Shown here: positions 1 to 7,593 of the stretch, in pieces
Layout: each line of letters opens with the position of its first letter
Numbering within the stretch: position 1 is the first letter of the stretch
Assembly (NCBI RefSeq): GCF_050279675.1
Contig: NZ_JBNNUK010000034.1
Coordinates: forward strand, 1 to 17,573
Source of the DNA: Viridibacillus sp050279675
Lineage (GTDB): Bacteria; Bacillota; Bacilli; Bacillales_A; Planococcaceae
Direction of reading: 5' to 3'
DNA length: 17,573 bases
Translations under genes and position numbers: made by a program
Notes under the pieces: generated by a model
Seen by the model: the letters and a program-made list of their open reading frames with translations, nothing else
Databases searched by the model: none
What the model was told of the DNA's origin: nothing

Positions 1-38
1 ACCGCTTGAATACGTTGTTCAACTCGTACTTTTGCCAT
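1..38 (-). CDS. Possible N-terminus of a gene leaving the window
   Basis: A minus-strand ATG at 38-36 opens a frame with no stop to the window edge, reading MAKVRVEQRIQAV. A run of G (complement of 46-50) lies 7 nt before the ATG and could be a ribosome binding site. That G run is also the 3' arm of the terminator hairpin at 46-84, so the start abuts the terminator's T run. Only 12 complete codons are visible, so the product cannot be identified and the call rests on start context only. Confidence 0.35.
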   Translation of the reverse strand, partial: MAKVRVEQRIQA

Positions 39-84
39 AAAAAAACCCCCGTAAAAGTTAGAATGGTGTCTAACTTTTACGGGG
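39..84 (-). terminator. Intrinsic terminator of the ABC importer operon
   Basis: A perfect 16-bp inverted repeat (47-62 with 69-84, loop of 6 nt) is followed on the minus strand by seven T (39-45). It lies 40 nt downstream of the ATPase stop codon, so it ends the three-gene operon. Confidence 0.9.
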
Positions 85-123
85 CAGTTCAATATATGGC
101 TCCTGCTTTAAAATCCTTACTTA

Positions 124-921
124 TTAAACACTTAGTAGAGTTCTGTCTGATACAAGCTTTTCACCGCGAATACGTTGGAATGCATCCATTAAATCGGCGA
201 TTGTTAAATCTTTTTTCGCTTCTGGGTCAACCTCTAAAATGATTTGGCCTTTATCCATCATGATGAGGCGGTTACCTAGATCAAGCGCTTGTTGCATATT
301 GTGGGTAACCATTAATGTTGTCAGATTATCTTTTTCAACTAACTGCTTTGTTAAATTCGTAATAAGCTCTGCACGTGAAGGATCAAGTGCAGCTGTATGC
401 TCATCTAATAATAAAATTGATGGCTTTGTAAATGTTGCCATTAGTAGAGATAAAGCTTGTCGTTCGCCACCCGATAGTAAGCCTACTTTCGCTGTTAAAC
501 GGTTTTCCAAATTGAGATGTAATGCTTCCAATGATTCACGGAAAAACTCACGTCTCTTTTTATCGACTCCTGTACGCAAGCCACGACGTTTATTGCGAGA
601 ATATGCAATCGCCAAGTTCTCTTCTACGGTCATTGTTGGTGCTGTACCTGCCATTGGGTCTTGGAAGACACGGCCAATTAAATGAGAGCGTTTATATTCT
701 GGATATTTGGTTACGTTTTTTCCGTCTATTTCAACAGTACCAAAATCAGGTGATAAAGCTCCCGAAATCATATTCATCATTGTAGATTTCCCAGCACCGT
801 TACTACCAATTACAGTGACAAAGTCACCTGTTTTTAAATCTAGATTAATATTATCTAAGGCAATTTTCTCATCTGGCGTTGCTTCGTTGAAGATTTTGTT
901 GATCCCCTCTAGTTTAAGCAA
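124..921 (-). CDS. ABC importer ATP-binding protein (TrpZ-like)
   Basis: This is the cytoplasmic ATPase of the importer encoded with the two genes upstream. Visible motifs are Walker A GSNGAGKST (about residues 39-47), Q-loop VFQD, signature LSGGERQ (about 148), Walker B ILLLDEH (about 168) and the H-loop MVTHN. I place the start at TTG 921-919, giving 265 aa, because AGGAGG (931-936) lies 9 nt upstream and the protein then begins MLKLEGINKIF, a normal start for this domain. A longer open frame to 1002 would lie inside the permease gene without its own RBS. The start overlaps the permease stop by 8 nt, so translation is probably coupled. The family pairs with BPD_transp_2 permeases and ABC_sub_bind proteins, as in pneumococcal TrpXYZ. 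The substrate here is not proven. Confidence 0.93.
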   Translation of the reverse strand: MLKLEGINKIFNEATPDEKIALDNINLDLKTGDFVTVIGSNGAGKSTMMNMISGALSPDFGTVEIDGKNVTKYPEYKRSHLIGRVFQDPMAGTAPTMTVEENLAIAYSRNKRRGLRTGVDKKRREFFRESLEALHLNLENRLTAKVGLLSGGERQALSLLMATFTKPSILLLDEHTAALDPSRAELITNLTKQLVEKDNLTTLMVTHNMQQALDLGNRLIMMDKGQIILEVDPEAKKDLTIADLMDAFQRIRGEKLVSDRTLLSV

Positions 922-1936
922 GATGTTTCGCCTCCTGTTCACTAGTAACCGTACGTTCTGCTCGACGTTTTGCTTTGCGTGCACGCTCTTTACGTTTTTC
1001 AAAGAATTTAGGCAATATCAACGCCACGACCACAATTAATGCTGTGATAAGTTTCATATCACCTGTATCTAAAAATTCAACGCGAAGTGCGATAGCAATG
1101 ACGATTCGGTAGATAATCGCACCGACAATTACTGCTAAAGTTGTGCGGACAATTGTTTTCGTCCCTAAAATCGCTTCCCCGATAATAACAGAAGCTAAAC
1201 CGATAACAATCATCCCTATACCCATACTTACATCTGCAAATTTCGTATACTGCGCAATAAGGGCACCTGATAATGCAACCAAAGCATTTGAAATACCCAG
1301 CCCTAAAATGATTAATGTATCTGTATTCGCAGAAAAGCTACGAATCATTTTGTCGTTATCACCCGTTGCACGAATAGCTAAACCAACTTCAGTTTTTAAA
1401 AACCTATCGAAAATAATTTTAATCGCAAAAGTTACGATGATCATAATGAAAAATGTACCCCATGTTTTTGGAACATTTTCGATGCCGATGCTGCTTAAAG
1501 TGTTATTTATTGCTGTATCAATACTTAGATTACCCCACCAACTAAAGAAGATGGTGAACAGCGAATCGACGTTCGAAAGTGGTACGTTTGGACGCCCAAT
1601 TGCGGTTTCTGTCGTTGCCCCCATAATACGTAAATTGATGGAATATAGAGCAATCATCATTAATATCCCAGATAACAAAGGATTAATTTTCGCCTTCGTA
1701 TGAAGTATTCCTGTCATACATCCTGCTAAAAAACCTGCGACAATCGCCGCTGCTGTTGCCAACGCTGGGTGGTAACCAAGTACAATTAAAGTCGCTGCTG
1801 TTGCAGCACCTGTCACAAAACTCCCATCCACTGTTAAATCAGGAAAATCTAAAACTCGGAATGTAAGATACACTCCGAGCGCCATAATTGCATAGATGAT
1901 TCCTTGCTCAACAGAGCCAAAGATTGCTGTAAACAT
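914..1936 (-). CDS. ABC importer permease (BPD_transp_2, TrpY-like)
   Basis: This is a 340-aa polytopic membrane protein with about eight or more hydrophobic helices and a basic C-terminal tail (KKRERARKAKRRAE-type). The N-terminus carries the motif ALGVYLTFRVLDFPDLTVDG, which is typical of the permeases paired with ABC_sub_bind lipoproteins. It would form the transmembrane channel of the importer. The ATG at 1936 is preceded by AGGAGAT. The gene starts 17 nt after the stop of the substrate-binding gene and overlaps the ATPase start by 8 nt, so all three are one operon. Family assignment is firm; the substrate (an aromatic amino acid by analogy with TrpXYZ) is inference. Confidence 0.92.
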   Translation of the reverse strand: MFTAIFGSVEQGIIYAIMALGVYLTFRVLDFPDLTVDGSFVTGAATAATLIVLGYHPALATAAAIVAGFLAGCMTGILHTKAKINPLLSGILMMIALYSINLRIMGATTETAIGRPNVPLSNVDSLFTIFFSWWGNLSIDTAINNTLSSIGIENVPKTWGTFFIMIIVTFAIKIIFDRFLKTEVGLAIRATGDNDKMIRSFSANTDTLIILGLGISNALVALSGALIAQYTKFADVSMGIGMIVIGLASVIIGEAILGTKTIVRTTLAVIVGAIIYRIVIAIALRVEFLDTGDMKLITALIVVVALILPKFFEKRKERARKAKRRAERTVTSEQEAKHLA

Positions 1937-1953
1937 GTAGAATCATCTCCTAT

Positions 1954-2961
1954 CTATTCGACTATTTCTGCTTTCCATTCGTCTTTAATGTCTAAGCCAA
2001 GTTGTTCAGCTGCTTTCTTGTTGATCTCGAATTTCAAGTTTTTAGGATAAGCCACTGGAATATCTGCTGGTTTTACACCATCTTTTAAGATTTTCACTGC
2101 CATTTCACCAGCTTCATAACCAATATCCGAATACGCAAAGCCGTAAGCACCTAGACCGCCACGTTTAACTGAGTCTAATTCTCCAACCATTACAGGAATT
2201 TTCTTATCAGTTGCCACATCCAACACTGATTCAAGTGCTGTGACAACTGTGTTATCCGTAATGATATAGATTGAATCTACTTTTCCTACTAATGATTCAG
2301 TTGCCTGTTTTACTTCTGCAGATGTTGAAACAGATGCTTCTACAATTGTTACACCTAATTTTTTAGCTTCTTCTTTTACCATATCCACTTGAACACGCGA
2401 GTTTTGCTCTCCTGAGTTGAAAATCATTCCTATTTTTTTAGCTTTTAGTTCTTCAGCTAAAAACTTCACTGTACTTGGAATAGCTTCTGGATGTGTATCA
2501 AGAGTTCCTGTTACATTTCCACCTGGAGCTTCCATTGATTTTACAAGCTCTGCTCCTATTGCATCTGTTACAGATGTAAAAAGAACCGGAATATCAGATG
2601 TTGCAGCTGCAACTGCTTGAGCACTTGGCGTTGCGTTAGCAAATATTAAATCCATGCCGTCACCAACTAAATTATTTGCTGCAGTTGTATTAATACTCGA
2701 ATCCCCTTGTGCGTTTTCAATTTTGAATTCTACTTTAAGACCGCTATCTTCAATTGCTTTTTTGAATCCTTCAGTAGCTTCATTTAAAGATGGATGTTCA
2801 ACGTATTGAGAAATCCCGATTTTATATGTTTTCTCATCTGATTTTTCAGATCCTGAATCGTCTAATCCCCCAGAGTCAGATTTATCTTTGGTTCCACATG
2901 CTGCTAATACTAGCATTGCTGCAAATAATAAAAATATTAACTTTTTGTAACCCTTCTTCAT
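1954..2961 (-). CDS. ABC importer substrate-binding lipoprotein (ABC_sub_bind, TrpX-like)
   Basis: The 335-aa protein starts with a lipoprotein signal: basic MKKGYKK, a hydrophobic stretch and the lipobox LAAC (Cys22), followed by a Ser/Asp/Lys-rich linker. From about residue 45 the mature part (YKIGISQYVEHPSLNEATEG) matches the ABC_sub_bind family, a two-lobed periplasmic-binding fold. Typical blocks include VGDGMDLIFANATPSAQ and FTSVTDAIGAELV. It would be anchored on the outer face of the membrane and deliver ligand to the permease encoded next. The start ATG has a GGGGGGA Shine-Dalgarno. It is the first gene of the operon, 58 nt after the predicted transcription start. The nearest named relative I know is pneumococcal TrpX; tyrosine or another ligand is equally possible. 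Confidence 0.92.
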   Translation of the reverse strand: MKKGYKKLIFLLFAAMLVLAACGTKDKSDSGGLDDSGSEKSDEKTYKIGISQYVEHPSLNEATEGFKKAIEDSGLKVEFKIENAQGDSSINTTAANNLVGDGMDLIFANATPSAQAVAAATSDIPVLFTSVTDAIGAELVKSMEAPGGNVTGTLDTHPEAIPSTVKFLAEELKAKKIGMIFNSGEQNSRVQVDMVKEEAKKLGVTIVEASVSTSAEVKQATESLVGKVDSIYIITDNTVVTALESVLDVATDKKIPVMVGELDSVKRGGLGAYGFAYSDIGYEAGEMAVKILKDGVKPADIPVAYPKNLKFEINKKAAEQLGLDIKDEWKAEIVE

Positions 2962-3025
2962 ATGAAATCCCCCCTATTTGAATCGTAACCACTTCTATTA
3001 ATCTAGCGTGACTATAATTAGTGTT

Positions 3026-3054
3026 ATATTACAGGGCGAAAAGTCAATCGTCAA
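3026..3054 (-). promoter_or_regulatory. SigmaA-type promoter of the ABC importer operon
   Basis: On the minus strand TTGACG (3049-3054) and TAATAT (3026-3031) are separated by 17 bp. This predicts a start near 3019 and a leader of about 58 nt. No T-box or other riboswitch pattern is visible in that leader. Confidence 0.6.
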
Positions 3055-3645
3055 CAAAATTATGAATCTTTCGACAATTCAAAATATAATATCTTTGTCG
3101 CTTTAACGCGTTGAATGGCTGAACATCAACGTTTATTGTATATCGCTAAATTGTGAACATTTTATGAACTTTTATAAATAAAGGAAATGCTATCAACCTT
3201 AGCCTATTTCAAAACTAAGCTTCTCATAAATGAATTGAAGTATAGTCATAGAGAAAAGGAAGATACACCAACTTCATACACTTTTTCATTTATTACTTTG
3301 AAGAATGGTAAATTTCAGGGCATTTAATTACAGATAACGAGAGAAGTGAAAACTACATAATAAATGACTCAAAATCGTCCTTTAGATGATTTTCTTATTC
3401 CTCCTATTTCCGAAGATTTCATTCATTAGAGTATCATTCTCTTCAATCAAAGAAAAAGGCCCAGAAACAAAAGTTTCTGAGCCTTTTTCAACATGATCTG
3501 TTCTCTTTAGTGATTTCGCATGCGCTTATACTTCGATAGTTATAACGAACAGAATTTAACACCTCTAAATAAGAAATTCATTTAAAAAAAGGAAAATAAT
3601 ACAGTCAATATTTTAATGATTTTACACATTTGTTACTCATGACTA
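3055..3645. other. Gene-poor intergenic stretch with one hairpin
   Basis: This AT-rich stretch of about 590 nt separates the importer operon from queT. I see no ORF with a convincing ribosome binding site on either strand. The only clear structure is the terminator-like hairpin at 3453-3488. Confidence 0.6.
3453..3488 (-). terminator. Orphan bidirectional terminator-like hairpin
   Basis: Arms 3453-3468 and 3473-3488 (16 bp, loop AAAA) are flanked by A runs and T runs. The single mismatch is C-A on the plus strand but a G-U pair on the minus strand, so the minus transcript pairs fully. It does not sit immediately after any gene I can recognise. Confidence 0.6.
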
Positions 3646-3675
3646 TTTACAAATAAGCATGAATACTGCTATGAT
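3646..3675 (+). promoter_or_regulatory. Promoter of queT
   Basis: TTTACA (3646-3651) and TATGAT (3670-3675) are 18 bp apart. The predicted start near 3682 is just upstream of the riboswitch aptamer at 3689, which fits a short preQ1-I leader. Confidence 0.6.
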
Positions 3676-3688
3676 TGCATTTGTTTTA

Positions 3689-3726
3689 CGTGGTTCGTAA
3701 CCATCCCACGAAAAAAAACTAGGGGG
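3689..3726 (+). ncRNA. preQ1-I riboswitch
   Basis: Stem P1 is CGTGG (3689-3693) with CCACG (3706-3710). The 12-nt loop contains TTCGTAAC and ends in C residues, and is followed by an A-rich strand and ACTAGGGGG (3719-3726). This matches the class I preQ1 aptamer in size and layout (compare the B. subtilis queC leader: GAGG-UUCUAGCUACACC-CUC-A-rich-ACUAAGGA). The loop C residues can pair with the GGGG run to form the pseudoknot. That GGGG run is also the Shine-Dalgarno of queT, so ligand binding would hide it and lower translation. No separate terminator lies between aptamer and ATG, so control is probably translational. The adjacent preQ1 transporter gene supports the call. Confidence 0.88.
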
Positions 3727-3735
3727 AAATGAATA

Positions 3736-4224
3736 ATGAAAGTAAAATCTTTGGCTACTAGCGGAATTATCGCAGCGCTTTATATAGCTGTGTCTATGCT
3801 AATTGCCCCACTCGCATTCGGTGCTATACAGTTCCGTATTGCTGAAATGTTCAATCATCTTGTTGTCTTCAACAAGAAATTCTTTGTAGGTATCGTGATT
3901 GGTGTATTTATTACAAATCTATTTTCTCCACTTGGCATGTATGATTTAATCTTTGGCCTTGGTCAATCAGTCTTAGCCTTAAGCATCACAATCTTTGCGA
4001 AACGTTTTATTAAAGGACATGTTAAGCAAATGATTTTCGGTACACTTGTATTTACATTTACGATGTTCTTAATTGCCATCGAATTGTATCTCGCATTCCA
4101 GTTACCGTTTCTATATACTTGGCTAACAGTTGCTATAGGTGAATTAGTTGTAATGGGGATTGGTATTCCGATTATGCTAGCACTAAACAAGCGTATTAAC
4201 TTTAGTAAGTTAATTGAAGATTAA
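3736..4224 (+). CDS. queT: QueT family queuosine precursor transporter
   Basis: This is a 162-aa integral membrane protein with about five hydrophobic helices, matching the QueT family (COG4708) in length and in blocks such as IAPLAFGAIQFRIAEMFNHL and FSPLGMYDLIFGLGQSV. QueT is thought to be the membrane component taking up the queuosine precursor preQ1, probably as the S-component of an ECF-type transporter; no energising module is encoded nearby. The ATG at 3736 follows a GGGGG Shine-Dalgarno by 9 nt. Another ATG at 3729 is in a different frame. The gene is monocistronic between its own promoter and terminator and is controlled by the preQ1-I riboswitch just upstream. Confidence 0.93.
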   Translation: MKVKSLATSGIIAALYIAVSMLIAPLAFGAIQFRIAEMFNHLVVFNKKFFVGIVIGVFITNLFSPLGMYDLIFGLGQSVLALSITIFAKRFIKGHVKQMIFGTLVFTFTMFLIAIELYLAFQLPFLYTWLTVAIGELVVMGIGIPIMLALNKRINFSKLIED

Positions 4225-4230
4225 TAGTAT

Positions 4231-4268
4231 AACCACCTGGTCGCATGTTTGCGAATGGGTGGTTTTTT
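4231..4268 (+). terminator. Terminator of queT
   Basis: AACCACC (4231-4237) pairs with GGTGGTT (4258-4264), with an inner TCGCA/TGCGA pairing, and is followed by a T run to 4268. It begins 7 nt after the queT stop. Confidence 0.9.
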
Positions 4269-4300
4269 GTTTTACGCTCTCAATAAAATTTGTTAATCCA

Positions 4301-4338
4301 AAAAAAAGAGAGTCTCTAATTAAGACTCTCTCTTTTTT
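4301..4338 (-). terminator. Terminator of the acyl-CoA ligase gene (possibly bidirectional)
   Basis: AGAGAGTCT (4307-4315) pairs with AGACTCTCT (4323-4331). On the minus strand a T run (complement of 4300-4307) follows. It lies directly after the ligase stop and could also act on the plus strand, because T residues follow there too. Confidence 0.85.
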
Positions 4339-5951
4339 TATAATTGGTAATCCTTCACTTCATCACGCAATTTTGCCTTTAAGAATTTGCCGACTGATGT
4401 TTTCGGGATTTCTTTTAAAAAGACAACATGATCTGGTACCCACCACTTTGCAAATTGTCCTTCTAAATATGAAAGAAGCTCTTCCTTCGTTGCACTACTA
4501 CCTTCTTTCAAGACAACACAAGCTAGTGGGCGTTCTTGCCATTTTTCGTCTGGAACTGCGATTACAGCTGCTTCAAATACAGCCTCATGTGTCATGAGTG
4601 CATTTTCTAAATCTACAGATGAGATCCACTCTCCACCGCTCTTAATTAAATCTTTCGTACGGTCTGTAATTTTGAGATAACCCTGTGGTGTCATGACAGC
4701 AATATCACCAGTATATAGCCAACCATCTTTAAACGCTTCTTCCGTGCGGTCATCCTTATAATATTCATCTGCGATCCAAGGACCTCGAACAGTTAGCTCC
4801 CCCATAGTCTTACCGTCCCAAGGAACTTCTCCATTTTCGTTGACAACACGTGTTTCAACGAGAGTTGCCGTCAAGCCTTGTGTGGCACGAATATTAAGCT
4901 TTTCTTCTGCAGACCAATTTTCCATTTCTGTTGTGTACGTGGAAAGACTGACAATTGGCGTTGTTTCAGTCATGCCGTAACCAACGATAAATGGTACTTT
5001 GTATTTTTCCTCGAAAGCACGGATTAGACCTTTTGGTGAAGCTGATCCACCACATACGATGGCACGTAAAGACGATAAATCGCGTGGATTTTGTTCTTGT
5101 TCTTTTAACACACCAAGCCAAATTGTCGGTACACCTGCCGTTAATGTCACTTTTTCTTGTTCGATTAAATCGAGTAAAAGCTGTGGGCTGAACATTGGTC
5201 CTGGCAATACTTGTGTTGTACCAAAATTCACTGCTGCAAATGGCATCCCCCATGCATTTACATGGAACATCGGTACGACTGGCATAGCTACATCGCTCTC
5301 GCGAATACCAAGTGAATCTGCTAAACCAAGTGCGATGCTGTGTAGTACTAAACTACGGTGCGTATAAACGACACCTTTTGGAAAGCCTGTTGTGGCACTT
5401 GTGTAACACATTCCAGCAGGCATATTTTCATCTAAATCATCAGGGAATTCATAGGAATCTGATGCCTCTTCTAACAGCTTTTCGTAAGAATGAACGTTTT
5501 CCAAGTTTGTTTCAGGTAATTCTTTCCCGTCTTGCATAACAACGAAATGTTTGACCGTTTTTAGTAAAGGTGCAGCTTGAGCAATTAACGGAAAAATATC
5601 GCTATCTACTAGTAAAATTTCATCTTCAGCATGGTTGATAATATATACTATATGCTCTGGTGATAGGCGAATATTAATCATATGGAGCACTGCACCTGCA
5701 CATGGCACACCGAAATATGCTTCTAAATGGCGATGATGATTCCACGCTAACGAGCCTACTTTAGTACCTTTTTTCATCCCTAATTTCGTTAATGCTTCAG
5801 ATAATTTTCGTGTACGCTGTCCAAACTCTTTATAAGTAATACGGTGGATCATCGTCTCACTCGTTCTTGAAATGATTAATTTTTTCGGAAAATATCTCTC
5901 TGCACGTTTCACAAAATCAGTTAGTACTAATGGCGTTTGCATCATACTCAT
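4338..5951 (-). CDS. Fatty acyl-CoA ligase (AMP-binding, AlkK-type)
   Basis: The 537-aa enzyme belongs to the ANL superfamily. These enzymes make an acyl-adenylate from ATP and a carboxylic acid, then form acyl-CoA. Core motifs are all present: P-loop YTSATTGFPKGVVYTHRS (183-200), GYGMTET (324-330), YTGD (413-416), hinge DRTKDLIKSGGEWIS (430-444) and the C-terminal catalytic lysine in PKTSVGKFLKAKL. Full length and motif spacing resemble the medium/long-chain fatty acid ligases of the AlkK/FadD3-like group. The ATG at 5951 has an AAGGGGAG Shine-Dalgarno. A second in-frame ATG lies two codons downstream and cannot be excluded. Upstream in the same direction is the remnant of an acyl-CoA dehydrogenase, so the locus probably once served beta-oxidation. 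Chain-length preference cannot be read from the sequence. Confidence 0.93.
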   Translation of the reverse strand: MSMMQTPLVLTDFVKRAERYFPKKLIISRTSETMIHRITYKEFGQRTRKLSEALTKLGMKKGTKVGSLAWNHHRHLEAYFGVPCAGAVLHMINIRLSPEHIVYIINHAEDEILLVDSDIFPLIAQAAPLLKTVKHFVVMQDGKELPETNLENVHSYEKLLEEASDSYEFPDDLDENMPAGMCYTSATTGFPKGVVYTHRSLVLHSIALGLADSLGIRESDVAMPVVPMFHVNAWGMPFAAVNFGTTQVLPGPMFSPQLLLDLIEQEKVTLTAGVPTIWLGVLKEQEQNPRDLSSLRAIVCGGSASPKGLIRAFEEKYKVPFIVGYGMTETTPIVSLSTYTTEMENWSAEEKLNIRATQGLTATLVETRVVNENGEVPWDGKTMGELTVRGPWIADEYYKDDRTEEAFKDGWLYTGDIAVMTPQGYLKITDRTKDLIKSGGEWISSVDLENALMTHEAVFEAAVIAVPDEKWQERPLACVVLKEGSSATKEELLSYLEGQFAKWWVPDHVVFLKEIPKTSVGKFLKAKLRDEVKDYQL

Positions 5952-5998
5952 CCAACTCCCCTTAATTAAGTAATATGATTTTATTTAAAAACAAATGC

Positions 5999-6432
5999 TT
6001 ATAAACCGAGATTCTTTACAATAATCATTTTCATAGCTTCATTTGTACCAGTGTAAATAGATGCTAGTGTGATGTCTCGAAAGCTTTTATCAACCTTATT
6101 ACTTCCATATAAACATAGCCATCCTGTAATTTCTTAGAGACATTGTATAGTAACACTTGTGTGTACAAAACGTTCTTCGGAATCTTATTTGATGCTAATC
6201 TCTTACTATTAAAGCTATTAATACATTCTTCAATTATGGTTCTATTATCCTTTGAATCGATAATGCCTAAGATGATTCCCTCATATTTCATCTGGCAAGC
6301 CAATTTTTGTAGCATCCAAAATTTCATGACGCTATTTAATACGAATAGAGTAGTCACATCCATAGATTTTCTTTTCAAAAAAACATAAGTAGTCAAATTT
6401 TTCAAACAAATATGTTTTACATAATTATACAT
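5999..6432 (-). pseudogene. C-terminal remnant of an acyl-CoA dehydrogenase
   Basis: Two reading frames on the minus strand together rebuild the end of an acyl-CoA dehydrogenase. The upstream frame (6432-6064) contains FWMLQKLACQMKYE, IIEECINSFNSKRLASNK and LQDGYVYMEVIRLIK, recalling FQNTxFKLAxMKTE, the FxDECI helix and LQLHGGYGYMxEYPxxRxxRD of the family. Near 6085-6092, at a run of four A, the frame shifts. The next frame gives SFRDITLASIYTGTNEAMK and then MIIVKNLGL with a stop at 5999-6001, the classic RDxxxxxIYxGTNEIMKxII ending. The N-terminal and FAD-binding parts are missing, and the catalytic domain is eroded. It lies just before the acyl-CoA ligase on the same strand, so both probably belonged to one fatty-acid oxidation operon. 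Similarity is read by eye. Confidence 0.72.
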
Positions 6433-6563
6433 GTAAGCGCTATTATATACTATTAAAATGGTGTGTTTTCGAGAAAAAATATTAATTAAAAGAGAATAAT
6501 TTTAAATCTATCACCCCATTACAATATGCAGTTCTATCTATTAAAATACTTATCTTCTCCAAT
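6433..6563. other. AT-rich spacer, no gene seen
   Basis: No ORF with start signals is visible. It probably holds further eroded sequence from the dehydrogenase remnant. A 14-mer at 6432-6445 is one base from a catabolite-response-element consensus, but there is no other support for a site. Confidence 0.4.
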
Positions 6564-6598
6564 AAAAAAGCCGTACCTTCAATTAAGAAGGTACGGCT
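6564..6598 (-). terminator. Terminator of the threonine dehydrogenase gene
   Basis: A perfect 12-bp stem (6569-6580 with 6587-6598, loop AATTAA) is followed on the minus strand by T residues (6564-6569). It lies about 20 nt after the stop codon. Confidence 0.93.
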
Positions 6599-6616
6599 CT
6601 ATCAAATGCCTATTCA

Positions 6617-7564
6617 TTAAGCAGTTTTAGTTTCTTTCTCTTGTAACTTTTTTAACATATCTGCTGTCATTGCATCTAAGTCGTATTTTGCTTTAAAGCC
6701 CCATTCCTCTTGTGCAGCACTTGCATCAATAGAATTTGGCCAACTATCTGCAATGGCTTGACGTACTGGATCCACTTCATAAGCCATTTTAAAATTAGGG
6801 ATATGTTTGCGGATTGAAGCTGCTATTTCTTCAGGTTCAAAACTCATAGCCGTTACATTGAACGCATTGCGATGTATCAACTTCGCAGGATCTGCTTCCA
6901 TTAAATCTACAATAGCTTGCAACGCATCTGGCATATACATCATATCCATGTATGAGCCCTGTGCGATATATGAAGTATACTTCCCTTCAGATATGGCTTT
7001 ATAGTATATATCAACCGCATAATCTGTTGTACCGCCACCAGGAGGAGTTGCGTAAGAAATTAAACCCGGGAAACGTACTCCACGAGTATCTACACCAAAG
7101 CGTTGGTAATAGTAATCACATAATAGTTCACCAGCTACTTTATTTACACCATACATGGTAGTAGGGCGTTGTAACGTATCTTGTGGCGTATTGTTTTTGG
7201 GCGTAGAAGGTCCAAATGCACCGATTGAACTCGGTGTGAAAAATTGCAGATTTTGTTCACGTGCAACTTCTAAAGCATTAACAAGTCCACCCATATTCAA
7301 ATTCCAAGCAAATAACGGTTTAGTTTCTGCTGTTGCCGATAATAATGCAGCCATGTGCATTAAAGTATCTGCTTCAAAATCTTTCGCTATATCATTCATG
7401 CGTCCAGCATCCATAACATCTAGTGTTTCAAAAGGTCCCTTTTGTGTAGCTGGTTTGCGAATATCTGTTGCTAAAACATTTTCCGTTCCATATGTTTCGC
7501 GCAGCTTAGATACTAACTCTGACCCTATTTGACCACACGCACCGGTTATCATAATTTTTTTCAT
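6617..7564 (-). CDS. tdh: NAD-dependent L-threonine 3-dehydrogenase, short-chain (SDR/GalE-like) type
   Basis: This would oxidise L-threonine to 2-amino-3-ketobutyrate with NAD+ in the cytosol. The 315-aa protein is a full-length extended SDR: NAD-binding GACGQIG (8-14), Asp35 as ribose-binding acid, PSS (111-113) and the YxxxK pair Tyr138/Lys142. The blocks AALLSATAE, FPGLISYATPPGGGTTDYAV and IADSWPNSIDAS match the SDR-type threonine dehydrogenases known from Flavobacterium and Bacteroidetes, unlike the zinc-dependent Tdh of E. coli. I place the start at ATG 7564-7562, with GAGGAGG (7573-7579) 8 nt upstream; the longer open frame to 7585 would put the start inside that RBS region. No kbl gene (ketobutyrate ligase) is adjacent. 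The gene is monocistronic with its own terminator. Three operator-like copies lie upstream. Confidence 0.9.
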   Translation of the reverse strand: MKKIMITGACGQIGSELVSKLRETYGTENVLATDIRKPATQKGPFETLDVMDAGRMNDIAKDFEADTLMHMAALLSATAETKPLFAWNLNMGGLVNALEVAREQNLQFFTPSSIGAFGPSTPKNNTPQDTLQRPTTMYGVNKVAGELLCDYYYQRFGVDTRGVRFPGLISYATPPGGGTTDYAVDIYYKAISEGKYTSYIAQGSYMDMMYMPDALQAIVDLMEADPAKLIHRNAFNVTAMSFEPEEIAASIRKHIPNFKMAYEVDPVRQAIADSWPNSIDASAAQEEWGFKAKYDLDAMTADMLKKLQEKETKTA

Positions 7565-7593
7565 TTTAAAATCCTCCTCACCCAATAAACATT

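Noticed and set aside
1143..1703. 186-codon plus-strand open frame
   Set aside because: It is antisense to the permease gene, without start signals. It is a by-product of the hydrophobic codon pattern on the other strand.
2962..3060. T-box or tryptophan-responsive riboswitch upstream of the TrpX-like gene
   Set aside because: The leader from the predicted start is only about 58 nt and shows neither the T-box core sequence nor an antiterminator/terminator pair.
3364..3429. 21-codon plus-strand ORF before the hairpin at 3453
   Set aside because: It has no ribosome binding site and no recognisable sequence; such short frames are expected by chance.
4999..5367. 122-codon plus-strand open frame
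   Set aside because: It lies antisense within the acyl-CoA ligase, has no ribosome binding site and is low in plausible protein features.
6064..6432. A real 122-aa hypothetical protein
   Set aside because: It has no good start site, and its C-terminal half aligns by eye with acyl-CoA dehydrogenases, continuing in another frame, so it is treated as part of a pseudogene.
6432..6445. Catabolite response element TGTAAGCGCTATTA
   Set aside because: It is one base off the consensus and lies at the edge of a pseudogene with no identifiable promoter, so a chance match is likely.
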